64,000 nt of DNA from Nisaea sp. GTDB taxonomy: Bacteria; Pseudomonadota; Alphaproteobacteria; Thalassobaculales; Thalassobaculaceae. A program made the translations under genes and the position numbers. Shown here piece after piece: positions 7,779 to 16,243 of the stretch (its first letter is position 1; every line of letters starts with the position of its first letter). The notes beneath the pieces are model-generated. The model did not search any database, had not been told where the DNA came from, and saw only the letters and a list, made by a program, of their open reading frames with translations. Where the stretch lies: NCBI RefSeq assembly GCF_034670185.1, contig NZ_JAXMNY010000002.1, forward strand, positions 682,001 to 746,000, read 5' to 3'.

Positions 7779-8186
7779 TCAATCAGAACGATGCAGGTTA
7801 TCGATCGGCCTGATGCGCCTTAGCCGAAGCAGGATATTCCGAAGACCGCGCAGCGCTCGATAAACGCAAGCCGAAAGCCCGGGTGAGCGGTGCAGCATCA
7901 AGCCAGCCCTTGTCAGCAGACTTGCAGGTTCGCCAAAAGCCGCCAGAAAGGATACAGCCCCCGCACCGTGATAAATCTCACCGTCGGCAAAAATCACCAT
8001 CCCCTCATCAAGATCAAGTCCCTCTACCCGCGCTCTCTTGCACGCCTGATGATCCGGCGCGGCGCGGGCATTCACGAGGTTCAAAACCCCATATTCTTTC
8101 CTGATGGCGAAAGCATGGGCGGTCGAGCGGCATACAGGACAGTCGCCGTCATAGATCAACCAGAAGCCTTCAAGATCGGAACTCAT
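7779..8186 (-). CDS. DCC-family thiol-disulfide oxidoreductase-like protein (DUF393)
   Basis: This 135-residue protein starts with FWLIYDGDCPVCRSTAHAF, the defining YDGxCxxC motif of the DUF393/DCC family, at about residues 8-26. The two cysteines of CPVC suggest a thiol redox role, although the family is poorly characterised. The middle (EGLDLDEGMVIFADGEIYHGAGAV) is typical for the family, and the C-terminus is Arg- and Leu-rich. It converges on the GltB-like gene with a short gap. No signal peptide is visible, so a cytoplasmic or membrane-peripheral location is likely. Confidence 0.82.
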   Translation of the reverse strand: MSSDLEGFWLIYDGDCPVCRSTAHAFAIRKEYGVLNLVNARAAPDHQACKRARVEGLDLDEGMVIFADGEIYHGAGAVSFLAAFGEPASLLTRAGLMLHRSPGLSACVYRALRGLRNILLRLRRIRPIDNLHRSD

Positions 8187-8365
8187 TCTGACTGTGCGGC
8201 CATCAGTGTAAAACTAACTGGAAAGCCGACTATAGGTCGGCCGACGGAAAACAGCGTCAGGTGAATTGTCGCAACATCGCAACGGAACTGCGAGAAATGC
8301 CTGCGCCAAGCTCAACCCGCTCCATACATTGCACCGTTCAGCCTTCGCTTTCCGGATCACACCTG

Positions 8366-8393
8366 TTGACCCGTGCGCAAATTCGGATATGAA
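8366..8393 (+). promoter_or_regulatory. Candidate sigma-70 promoter of the TRAP operon
   Basis: TTGACC (8366-8371) and TATGAA (8388-8393) are separated by 16 bp, about 105 bp upstream of the dctP start codon. A small perfect hairpin, GCCGAC-TATAG-GTCGGC (8225-8241), lies further upstream and could be a regulator site. The rest of the gap 8187-8497 shows no gene. The call is by consensus only. Confidence 0.35.
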
Positions 8394-8497
8394 ACGTGCC
8401 GAATTCCTTTCTACAGAATGCGACCGTTGCCCTGACGGGATGCAAATTGAACGAACCTTTCGATAAGTCACAGAAAATGTATTTCCAGGAGGAAACC

Positions 8498-9496
8498 ATG
8501 AAGCGTTGGATTTTGGGTGCCGTTGCCGCGGCTGCTCTGGTTGCCGCGCCGGTTCAGGCCTTTGCCGAGACCACCATCCGGGTCACGCTGCAGCTTCCGG
8601 AGAAGCACTCCCTCGGCCAGAACTGGCTCGCTTTCAAGAAGATCGTCGAAGAGAAATCCGGCGGCGATCTGCAAATCCAGCTGTTCCCGTCGGCTCAGCT
8701 TTTCAAGGACAAGGAAGTACCCGGCGCCGTCGGGTCCGGTGCGGTCGAGGCCGGCTCCGCCTTCATCGGCCGGTTCGCCGGCTCCGTGCCGACGGTCGAC
8801 GTGGTCTCCATTCCCTTCATCTTCGAAAGCGAGGCGCATGTTCGCGCCGCCGTCGCACCGGGTTCCGCGATGCGCAAGGAACTCGATGCCTCGATCCTGA
8901 AGGAAACCAACAACAAGATCCTCTGGTGGCAGGCATTCGGCCTGAACATCTATCTTGGCAAGGATGCGCCGATCGTCGAGCCGTCCGACTTGAAAGGCAA
9001 GAAAGTCCGGACCTATGGCAAGATCCAGGGCTGGACCGTCGAGGCCCTCGGTGGCGCGCCAACCCTGATGTCCGGCTCCAAGCAGTTCCTGGCCTACCAG
9101 CAGGGCGCGGTCGATGTCGGCATGACCGGCGCCTCTGCCGTGAAGTCGCGCAAGCTCTATGAAGTCATGGATCACATGACCCTGACCTATGACACCGCAA
9201 TCGAGTTCGTCGCCGTGATGAACAAGGACTTCTACGAAGGCCTGACCGACGCTCAGAAGAAGATCATCGACGATGCCGCCCGCGAGGTTGAACAGAAGCT
9301 GCGCGACGAAATCTTCGCTCAACAGGCCGCCGCCGTCGACGAAGCCCGCAGCAAGATGAATGTCGTCGAGCTGACAGACGCACAACGCGCCGCCTGGGTG
9401 AAAGCGACCGCCGGCATCGTCGATCGCTTCGTCAAGGAAACCGGCGACAAGGGTGCCGCCGCCGTAAAGGCCGTCAAGGCCGCTGCAGGCAACTAA
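8498..9496 (+). CDS. dctP: TRAP transporter solute-binding protein, DctP family
   Basis: This 332-residue periplasmic binding protein captures a substrate, usually a carboxylate, for the TRAP permease encoded downstream. A classic signal peptide (MKRWILGAVAAAALVAAPVQAFA) leads into mature TTIRVTLQLPEKHSLG. The DctP core includes PSDLKGKKVRTYG, LMSGSKQFLAYQQGAVDVG and the C-terminal helices. ATG at 8498 has CCAGGAGGAAACC directly before it, so it is chosen over an upstream ATG in the same frame. The ligand cannot be named from sequence. A strong hairpin follows the stop codon. Confidence 0.92.
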   Translation: MKRWILGAVAAAALVAAPVQAFAETTIRVTLQLPEKHSLGQNWLAFKKIVEEKSGGDLQIQLFPSAQLFKDKEVPGAVGSGAVEAGSAFIGRFAGSVPTVDVVSIPFIFESEAHVRAAVAPGSAMRKELDASILKETNNKILWWQAFGLNIYLGKDAPIVEPSDLKGKKVRTYGKIQGWTVEALGGAPTLMSGSKQFLAYQQGAVDVGMTGASAVKSRKLYEVMDHMTLTYDTAIEFVAVMNKDFYEGLTDAQKKIIDDAAREVEQKLRDEIFAQQAAAVDEARSKMNVVELTDAQRAAWVKATAGIVDRFVKETGDKGAAAVKAVKAAAGN

Positions 9497-9503
9497 ACCG
9501 AGC

Positions 9504-9538
9504 GACACCGGGGGCTGGACCGTCCAGCCCCCGGTGTC
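9504..9538 (+). promoter_or_regulatory. Intra-operon 16-bp hairpin after dctP
   Basis: A perfect 16-bp stem with a 3-nt loop (left arm 9504-9519, loop CCG, right arm 9523-9538) starts 7 nt after the dctP stop and ends 36 nt before dctQ. No T-run follows, so complete termination is unlikely. The usual interpretation is partial attenuation or 3'-end protection, giving more binding protein than permease. Confidence 0.7.
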
Positions 9539-9574
9539 CTCATTCCGCAACACGACCCGAAGAAAGAAGCCGGT

Positions 9575-10084
9575 ATGTTTGTGCGCTGGGTAGACGCCCT
9601 TTCCGAGTTCGTCGGCAAGCTCTGCGCCTGGAGCCTGGTCGCCGTCGGCTTCTTCATCACCTTCGAGATCGTCATGCGCTACGTTTTTAATGCGCCGACC
9701 ATCTGGGTCGACGAGGTCAGCCGCATCCTGCAGATCTGGGTGGTCTATCTCGCCGCGGCCTTCGTGCTGAAGCACCGCGAGATGGTCACCATCGAGCTGA
9801 TCCTGCGCAATCCGAACACGCTCTGGCGCCGGCTTGCCGAAACCCTCGCCATCCTGGTGATGTTCCTGTTTGCTGGCACCGCGATCTATTACGGCTTCTC
9901 GCTCTGGCTGCACGACACGTTGGCCGGACACACCACCGATACCTATCTCGCCCCGCCGAAATGGTTCACCCAGGCCCCGGTGTGGCTCGGAAATGCACTG
10001 CTTGTGCTGCAGGGCCTCGCCCAGCTCGTCCGGGTCTGGACCGAGGACCTGCCTGAGGACGATGTGCTGGAAGGCGCGCACTGA
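9575..10084 (+). CDS. dctQ: TRAP transporter small permease subunit (DctQ)
   Basis: This 169-residue membrane protein has four predicted membrane segments (about residues 10-32, 48-68, 88-112, 130-155). It contains the DctQ-family pattern VGFFITFEIVMRYVFNAPTIWVDEVSRILQ split over helices 1 and 2. It pairs with the large subunit to form the Na+-coupled TRAP permease. Its TGA stop overlaps the ATG of the large-subunit gene (TGATG at 10082-10086), so the two are translationally coupled. Confidence 0.92.
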   Translation: MFVRWVDALSEFVGKLCAWSLVAVGFFITFEIVMRYVFNAPTIWVDEVSRILQIWVVYLAAAFVLKHREMVTIELILRNPNTLWRRLAETLAILVMFLFAGTAIYYGFSLWLHDTLAGHTTDTYLAPPKWFTQAPVWLGNALLVLQGLAQLVRVWTEDLPEDDVLEGAH

Positions 10085-11361
10085 TGGAAGCCTTCCTGAT
10101 CCTGACGGCACTGGTCGCCCTGCTGCTGCTGCGCACACCCGTTGCCTTCGCCCTCGGCGGACTCGGCGTCATCCTGCTCGCCCTCAAGGGCTTGCCCATG
10201 GTGGCGGTCCCGCAGCGCCTGCACGGCTCCATGGACAGTTTCGAGCTGCTGGCCGTGCCGATGTTCCTCTTGATGTCGAACGTGCTGCTGAAAGGCGGCG
10301 TCGGGCGCGATCTCTATGCCGCCGTGCAAAGCTGGGTGGGGCACTGGCCCGGCGGCCTCGGCGTCGCGACCATTCTGTCCTGCACTTTGTTCTCCGCCAT
10401 CTCCGGCTCGTCGGTGGCGACTGCGGCGACCATCGGCACCGTCGCCATCCCGGAGATGGTCGCGCGCGGCTATGACCGGCGTTTTGTTTTCGGCATGCTG
10501 GCTGCCGGCGGCACGCTCGGCATCCTGATTCCACCCTCGATCCCGCTGATCATCTATGGCGTGATCTCGGAATCCTCCATTCCCACCCTGTTCCTGGCCG
10601 GAATCGGCCCCGGCCTCTTCCTGGCTGGCGTCTTCACGCTTTACGGCATGGCCTATGCACGCTTCTCAGGCTCTTACGAGCCGGTGGACCGGGCGAGCTG
10701 GAGCGAACGTGGCACGGCCACCCTGGGCGCCCTTCCGACCATCCTGCTGGCCGCCGCCGTGGTTGGATCGATCTATCTCGGTATTGCCACCCCGTCGGAA
10801 AGCGCCGGGCTCGGGTTCGTGGTCGCTCTCGGCATCACCTTCGCCATGGGTCGGATGGACTGGCCGAAGCTGAAGGAAGCGGTGGAAGCCTCGCTCCGCA
10901 CCTCCGTGATGGTGCTGATCATCGTTGCAGGCGCCAAGGTGTTCTCCTACGCCATCACGCTCTACCTGATCCCGCAGTCGATCTCGGCGCTGCTGACCGA
11001 GAGCATCTCGACGCCGGGCCTCTTCATGCTGGCGGTCGGAGCTGTGCTGCTGATCATGGGGTTCTTCCTGGAAAGCCTGTCGATGCTGCTGATCATGGTG
11101 CCGGTCATGCTGCCCGCCGTGCTCAACATGAATATCGACCCGATCTGGTTCGGGATATTCTTCGTCGTGCTGATCGAGACCGCGCTGATCACGCCGCCGG
11201 TCGGCATGAACCTGTTTGTCATACAGGCTGTCGGCAAGGCGAGCCTGCAGGATGTCGCCCGTGGTGCGGTCCCGTTCGCCATCATCATGCTGGCAACGGC
11301 CGTGCTGCTCTGGTTCTGGCAGGATCTGGCGCTTTACATTCCCTATCAGCTGATGCGTTGA
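10084..11361 (+). CDS. dctM: TRAP transporter large permease subunit (DctM)
   Basis: This 425-residue protein has about twelve hydrophobic segments and the DctM/YgiK pattern. The pattern includes RTPVAFALGGLGVI near the N-terminus, LSCTLFSAISGSSVATAATIG, AAGGTLGILIPPSIPLIIYG and ETALITPPVGMNLFVIQAV near the C-terminus. It forms the substrate channel and uses a sodium gradient. It is the last gene of the three-gene operon. About 76 bp of non-coding sequence separates it from the next, convergent gene. Confidence 0.93.
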   Translation: MEAFLILTALVALLLLRTPVAFALGGLGVILLALKGLPMVAVPQRLHGSMDSFELLAVPMFLLMSNVLLKGGVGRDLYAAVQSWVGHWPGGLGVATILSCTLFSAISGSSVATAATIGTVAIPEMVARGYDRRFVFGMLAAGGTLGILIPPSIPLIIYGVISESSIPTLFLAGIGPGLFLAGVFTLYGMAYARFSGSYEPVDRASWSERGTATLGALPTILLAAAVVGSIYLGIATPSESAGLGFVVALGITFAMGRMDWPKLKEAVEASLRTSVMVLIIVAGAKVFSYAITLYLIPQSISALLTESISTPGLFMLAVGAVLLIMGFFLESLSMLLIMVPVMLPAVLNMNIDPIWFGIFFVVLIETALITPPVGMNLFVIQAVGKASLQDVARGAVPFAIIMLATAVLLWFWQDLALYIPYQLMR

Positions 11362-11437
11362 GCGGTTCCGAGATTACAAAGTTTCCCTCGTTTTACAGCG
11401 GCACCTCTAAAACGAACCTCCTGTCAGGAAACCGTGA

Positions 11438-11983
11438 TCAGTCAAGTGACAGGACGTTTGTCCAGTGCACGATCCGATCATCCCAATTACGTTTTTCCGG
11501 CGGATCCTTGACTGTCGGAAGGTCGAATTTGGCCAAACCGATCAACCGGTCAACGCTATCGCCATCGTCAGAAAGCGGCAGCATGATGCGGCAGGACGTC
11601 CGCGGTACGTTTCCAGCGGTCAAATGCGTAGATACCGTGTAACAAATCAACTTGTCGCGCGCTGCCTTTTCCCAGCGCTGATCGGTGTGACGCGCATAAG
11701 CAGGCTCGAAGACATCAAACGCCGTCTTGCCTTTTAGCCTCGAGCCCAACATCTGATCCATTGCATCACCAACCAGATGGTAGGCAAAGCGCCCATCGCG
11801 TCCGCGAACAAGCACGAAAATACGGAGCAACGCCCATGGTATGTCCACCGGGTCTATATCGCGCATCCGTGGCATGAGCCGTCCCTGCCGCTGCTGGATC
11901 CAGTACTGCGCAAACTTCGCCAGATCGGCAGGTGCTGGTTCTGGAAATATTTTCGACAATATTTTTTCCAGGGCAGCATTCAA
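11438..11983 (-). CDS. PAS_5-type sensory domain protein
   Basis: This 181-residue single-domain protein has the layout of the alphaproteobacterial PAS_5 family. A W-x-x-x-R-x-G-x-x-MPRxRDIDP block (about residues 29-46) is followed by FAYHLVGDAMDQMLGSRLKGKTAFDV (split across the PAS beta-sheet and helices) and a late strand RIMLPLSDDGDSVDRLIGL. Such proteins are assumed to bind a small ligand or protein partner; no output domain is fused. The start is a TTG at 11983 with GGGAG seven bases upstream. It lies at the downstream end of the minus-strand sensory cluster. Confidence 0.72.
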   Translation of the reverse strand: MNAALEKILSKIFPEPAPADLAKFAQYWIQQRQGRLMPRMRDIDPVDIPWALLRIFVLVRGRDGRFAYHLVGDAMDQMLGSRLKGKTAFDVFEPAYARHTDQRWEKAARDKLICYTVSTHLTAGNVPRTSCRIMLPLSDDGDSVDRLIGLAKFDLPTVKDPPEKRNWDDRIVHWTNVLSLD

Positions 11984-12077
11984 ACGCTCTCTCCCGGTCG
12001 CATCAAATATCTATCGTAGCGAGTATTTTACAAATTCGTCACCCAAGCAAAAAATGTCCCTGACAAATGGGGCGTTT

Positions 12078-12476
12078 CTAGCTGCAGGAATCCGGGGCGA
12101 GCCACTCGAGTGCATCTTCGAGCTTCAGAAATGCTTCTCGCTGCAGCGGCACCTGATCTACGCCGTAGACCGACCAGAGACGTGCCAGAAGCATTGCTCC
12201 GCGGTCGGGCAACAGGCTTGCTGATTTTGCGTTCCTGCGTCCGGGATGGTTCTGGAGGAAACGGTTGGTAATTTCCATTTCTGCCGTTGTGTACTGCGAC
12301 AGATCAGCCTCCTGAAGATCCCATAAGACTGGGATTCCAGCCGCATATTCTTCATATTCATCAAGCGCTTCCATGCCTGCCCCGACAACCGCCCCGGTCA
12401 GAACTCCCCGAACTCTGATTGTCAGGAAATGAAAGCCGTTTCGATAGATGAGATTCGTTTCTATCACGCGCTTCAT
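12078..12476 (-). CDS. STAS/SpoIIAA-like conserved protein
   Basis: This 132-residue protein has an alternating strand-helix pattern with the markers IPVLWDLQEADLSQYTTAEM (about residues 48-67), KSASLLPDRGAMLLARLW, and a C-terminal EDALEWL. These resemble STAS-like proteins that sit beside sensory genes in marine alphaproteobacteria. A role in protein-protein signalling is likely but not shown. It lies between the PAS_5 gene and the first histidine kinase on the same strand. The 176-bp gap to the kinase stop is AT-rich and contains a 7-bp hairpin (TTTGATT/AATCAAA, 12552-12569). Confidence 0.5.
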   Translation of the reverse strand: MKRVIETNLIYRNGFHFLTIRVRGVLTGAVVGAGMEALDEYEEYAAGIPVLWDLQEADLSQYTTAEMEITNRFLQNHPGRRNAKSASLLPDRGAMLLARLWSVYGVDQVPLQREAFLKLEDALEWLAPDSCS

Positions 12477-12652
12477 TTATCCCTGTTTTTTTTACCAGAA
12501 TAAATGCGTAGTATAATATGCGCAATGATATTCCCTCCAACGAACCTCAAATTTGATTGGAAAATCAAACCTCAACGGCCAAGGGGGCCGGAAAGGGAGT
12601 TTCTGTTTTCAGAAAAATTTATCCGGGCTACCGCGCGGCCTCGCCAATCCGG

Positions 12653-15214
12653 TCAGCTCTCGTCCGGAACGATCGGAAACCGGATCACAATCTCAATGCC
12701 CTCACCTGGTGCACTCTTGCAGCGAACAGTCCCGCGGAGAACTTGTGAGACCAGATTGAACAGAATGTGCATACCAAGACCGCTGCCGCCCTGTCCGCGC
12801 TTCGTTGTGAAGAATGGATCGAAGATCCTCTTCACCGTTTCCTCCTCCATGCCGATACCGTCATCCACATAGCGCATCTCGGCGAAGCCGTTCTCTTCGG
12901 AGACCACCATGGCAATTCCGCCCCCGTCACGATCGGCAAAACCGTGCAGCATGGAATTCATCACCAGATTGGTGACGATCTGGGCGAACGCACCGGGATA
13001 ACTTTTCAGTTCGAGATCGCTCGGGCCCGAAATGTCTATCGAGATCTTCTTGGATTTCAGGTTTGGGCTGATGCTGTTTGCGATCTCCTGCAGATACGCG
13101 ACGAGATGAAACGTTCTCTCGGCTTCACTGGCTTGATCGACGGCGATGCTCTTGAAGCTTGAGATCAGCTTGGCCGCTCGCGCCAGATTAGAGTCGACGA
13201 GAGTCATCCCCTCCATGATCTTTGTCAGCGCGGCATCGAATTCACTGCGCTTGAGGTCCCCTGCCGCAATCCCGTCCCGCAACGTATGAGCAGCCCCCAG
13301 TACGGTTGTTCCCGCAGTAACGCAGATCCCGACCGGCGTATTTATCTCGTGAGCAATCCCCGCGACCATTGAGCCCAGCGAGGCAAGACGCTCGGACTCA
13401 ACGAGACTTTCCCGGGCCTGATATAATTCCGATATATCGGTCGTGGCCCCGGCATAGCCTTCGAACACACCATTCTTCCATAGCGGAGTGGCATTGAGGC
13501 GATAGCACCCGATCGTATCGGTTAATTTGTTGATGGCCTCGAAGTCCCGGATCTGTTCCCGTGCTTCATAAGCCGTCAGCAGCGCCCTGCTAATGTCGGA
13601 ATTGTCCCATATGTCCTTGTGATATTCGGCGATACTAACCCCGATCAACGCCGAGCGTTGACGGCCTTGGGGAACCGGAAAATTCTCCGATAGATAAGTG
13701 AACCGCAAATTCTCATCGCATTCCCAGAACCAGTCTGCGGATGCGTGCGCCAATGTCCGGAACCGCCTTTCGCTTATGCGCAGCTCCTCAGTGCGCTCGA
13801 GAATCGCTTTCTCGAGGCTATTTTTGGCTTTCTCCAGCGCTTTCTGCGTCTCGATCAGCTCGGACACATCGTAGCGTAGAACGCCTAATCCCTGGACCTC
13901 GTCATTTCTGTCGATCAAGGGAAACCTGCTGAGCAGCAGGTATTGCCGTGCGCCGTCTACCCCGTCCCGCACGACAAGATGCTCATCTGTCTCCCGCCGA
14001 GCCATCATCCCACGTTCTTGCTCGGTGATGCCGCCGGAGACCTCCGTGAGGCCCAATATTGCGAACATTTCCGAGGTGGTTTTGCCGACGACCTGATCGG
14101 CGGAAAGCCCGATTTGCTCGAGTGCCGCCTTGTTCGCCCGGATCAAGCAAGTATCGCGATCCCGGATCATGATCCCGTGACCGAAATTATCGAACAGATT
14201 GCGCAGCAGATCTTCGGCATCCTGATGCTTCTGTTCAAGCCTCCGCTGTTCCGTGATGTCCTGACGAAGCACAATGATGCCGCCATGCGGCATTCTGCTC
14301 TCAATCGTCTGACAAATCCGATTACCCAGCCGTTGCTCGAACGGCACCCCTGTCGCCTCCCTGTGCCGCTTCATCCGGCCTTCTGAAACTGACTCGTACT
14401 GGTCAGGCGTAACACCGGCGACCAGTCCGCAATCAAGAGTCTCGGAGATGATCTGGCGGAAGGTCAATCCGGCCGCGAGCTCCGGATCGTTACGAAAGGA
14501 TGGATTGAACTGGGCATATTCCTTATTGCAGATGACCAGACGGTCTGACTGGTCAAAGACGGCGAAGCCGGCAGGCATCGCCATGATCGCTTCCCTCAGA
14601 GTTGCTTCAAGCAGGGATGCCCGGTCGCGCTCCGCGGAGAGTGCGGCTTCAGCAGCCTTTTGATCCGTCCTGTCAAAGGCAATCGTTCCCAGACCGACAA
14701 TCTTGCCTTCATCGTCAATCGCAGGAAACTTCACCAAAAAGCGCTGGTGTGCTTTTCCGGCGCGGACAACCTGAAGCTCCCGCGTCGCGACTTGGCCCGT
14801 TTCAACGACGAGGGTCTCCAGGGACTGGATATCCGATGAAACCCTTTCAGAGCTCTGCAGGACTGACGCCCCGCTCTTGCCGACAATTTCCCCGGCCGAT
14901 TTGCCGAACCAATCGCAATAAGCCTGATTCACCATCAGATACCGGCCGTCCTGATCTTTCAGATTCATGCAGATGGGAGAATGCTCGAAGAGAGCGCTGA
15001 GCTGAAATGTTGAATTGCTCAGATCTCGCAGGATGTTTTCGGCATGTCCTGCTTTGAGGAAAAGAATAAACGCGCAGCCAAATGCCGCGACCGCCAGTCC
15101 GATCGAGACCGTCAGAAAACCCGCGCTCTGATGACCTGCCTCCACCCACGCAAATGCGAGGGCGATCACCAGCGCAAAATTGAGGCCTCCAACCAAGATC
15201 GACAATCTGTGCAT
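12653..15214 (-). CDS. Membrane histidine kinase with four PAS domains (copy 1)
   Basis: This sensor kinase of about 853 residues starts with two membrane helices (about residues 5-22 and 33-52). PAS1 follows (LFEHSPICMNLKDQDGRYL, about 80-190), then PAS2 of the PAS_7 type (AMPAGFAVFDQSDRLVICNK), PAS3 (NFGHGIMIRDRDTCLIRANK), a coiled coil and PAS4 (HASADWFWECDENLRFTYLS). The DHp helix carries GIAHEINTPVGI with the phospho-accepting His. The ATPase domain has NLVMNSMLHGF, DDGIGM and FFTTKRGQGGSGLGM. No receiver domain is attached and no response regulator lies next to it. ATG at 15214 (MHRLSILVGG) has GAGGA upstream and is preferred to a start 36 nt earlier. A paralogue of the same design lies at 17455-20025. 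Confidence 0.92.
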   Translation of the reverse strand: MHRLSILVGGLNFALVIALAFAWVEAGHQSAGFLTVSIGLAVAAFGCAFILFLKAGHAENILRDLSNSTFQLSALFEHSPICMNLKDQDGRYLMVNQAYCDWFGKSAGEIVGKSGASVLQSSERVSSDIQSLETLVVETGQVATRELQVVRAGKAHQRFLVKFPAIDDEGKIVGLGTIAFDRTDQKAAEAALSAERDRASLLEATLREAIMAMPAGFAVFDQSDRLVICNKEYAQFNPSFRNDPELAAGLTFRQIISETLDCGLVAGVTPDQYESVSEGRMKRHREATGVPFEQRLGNRICQTIESRMPHGGIIVLRQDITEQRRLEQKHQDAEDLLRNLFDNFGHGIMIRDRDTCLIRANKAALEQIGLSADQVVGKTTSEMFAILGLTEVSGGITEQERGMMARRETDEHLVVRDGVDGARQYLLLSRFPLIDRNDEVQGLGVLRYDVSELIETQKALEKAKNSLEKAILERTEELRISERRFRTLAHASADWFWECDENLRFTYLSENFPVPQGRQRSALIGVSIAEYHKDIWDNSDISRALLTAYEAREQIRDFEAINKLTDTIGCYRLNATPLWKNGVFEGYAGATTDISELYQARESLVESERLASLGSMVAGIAHEINTPVGICVTAGTTVLGAAHTLRDGIAAGDLKRSEFDAALTKIMEGMTLVDSNLARAAKLISSFKSIAVDQASEAERTFHLVAYLQEIANSISPNLKSKKISIDISGPSDLELKSYPGAFAQIVTNLVMNSMLHGFADRDGGGIAMVVSEENGFAEMRYVDDGIGMEEETVKRIFDPFFTTKRGQGGSGLGMHILFNLVSQVLRGTVRCKSAPGEGIEIVIRFPIVPDES

Positions 15215-15319
15215 CGGATTTGTCCTCGTTGATAGCCGGAAACAAGTCATCCGGACAGTCGCGGCGGTGAACCTGGAGGCAACAGCGCCGCACCCTCCAG
15301 CTTAGGTTGCCACAGCATA

Positions 15320-16207
15320 TTACCGTGAAGCTAAAGACTTGCAGTCTCTATAGTTTTTTATGTGCTGCCTGATCTGCAGTCGGGGCAGAACCGCCGTAAA
15401 ATAGAGCGCGACAAGAAGTCCTTCCCAGCGCTTATGCCGGAAATCCCAGACGAGGTCATGACACCAAAGCTGCTTCAGAAGCCTCCAGGTCTGACGTGCA
15501 GTCCGGCTAAGCTTTCGCGGCTCCGATCGAGCCCAACTCACATAAGTTTGGTACCGCCAATAAGTGTTCACGAGAGATCGGAACGTGTCCCGTCGCAGAT
15601 GATGGACAAAGGCTTTCGGCTGGTAGCGAAGCTTGGCGTTCGACACTCTCATATAGATCCGTTTGCAGATCTCCAGGTCTTCCCCATTCGTCCGAAGACT
15701 CGCCGGATAGGCACCCGCAGCCTCTAGGGCGTCTCGCCGGAAGACTGTGTTCGCGCCGAACAAAAAACGCGGGTTCTCGGCGACCCTCTTTCCATAATGC
15801 TGCTCCATATGGAATGTACGCCAGCGGTCGGGTATCGTTCCCCGCTCGGACTCGTTGACCGCACCGGCCGCGCCAGAGAGTTCCGGATCGCGTTCCATTT
15901 CCGCTTCCAGAATCTGCAGCCATAACGGGTCGGCGGCGCAATCGGAATCGATCGACGCGACAAGATCGCCCTTGCTGAACCGGATGCCGGAATTCCGCGC
16001 CGTCGCCAACCCCTTGTTCACCGCATGCTGGATGATTTTAACACCCGGGAAACGCTTCGCTATATCAAGCGAACGATCCGTACTGCCGTCATCCACCAGC
16101 AGTATCTCGTCAGGCTTGCGGCGTTGCGCAATCAAGGATGCGAGACAGGCCCCGATAGTCCGCTCGGCATTATAGCAGGGTACGTAGACGGAAATTTTGA
16201 GAGACAC
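15320..16207 (-). CDS. Family 2 glycosyltransferase
   Basis: This 295-residue GT-A enzyme has ISVYVPCYNAERTIGACLAS at the N-terminus, the nucleotide-binding VDDGSTDRS, the DxD-like IDSDCAADPLW (about residue 95) and a later NGEDLEICKR acid/base region. The C-terminal 90 residues are basic and aromatic (WRYQTYVSWARSEPRKLSR) and may associate with the membrane, with one hydrophobic stretch near LLVALYFTAVLP. The donor and acceptor sugars are unknown; surface polysaccharide is the usual target. It starts with GTG behind CAGGA. It follows the redoxin/hydroxylase gene by 36 bp, suggesting a two-gene operon between the two kinases. Confidence 0.85.
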   Translation of the reverse strand: MSLKISVYVPCYNAERTIGACLASLIAQRRKPDEILLVDDGSTDRSLDIAKRFPGVKIIQHAVNKGLATARNSGIRFSKGDLVASIDSDCAADPLWLQILEAEMERDPELSGAAGAVNESERGTIPDRWRTFHMEQHYGKRVAENPRFLFGANTVFRRDALEAAGAYPASLRTNGEDLEICKRIYMRVSNAKLRYQPKAFVHHLRRDTFRSLVNTYWRYQTYVSWARSEPRKLSRTARQTWRLLKQLWCHDLVWDFRHKRWEGLLVALYFTAVLPRLQIRQHIKNYRDCKSLASR

Positions 16208-16243
16208 GGTCAGTCCTGTGACGATGAGAAATGGTGATGGCGA

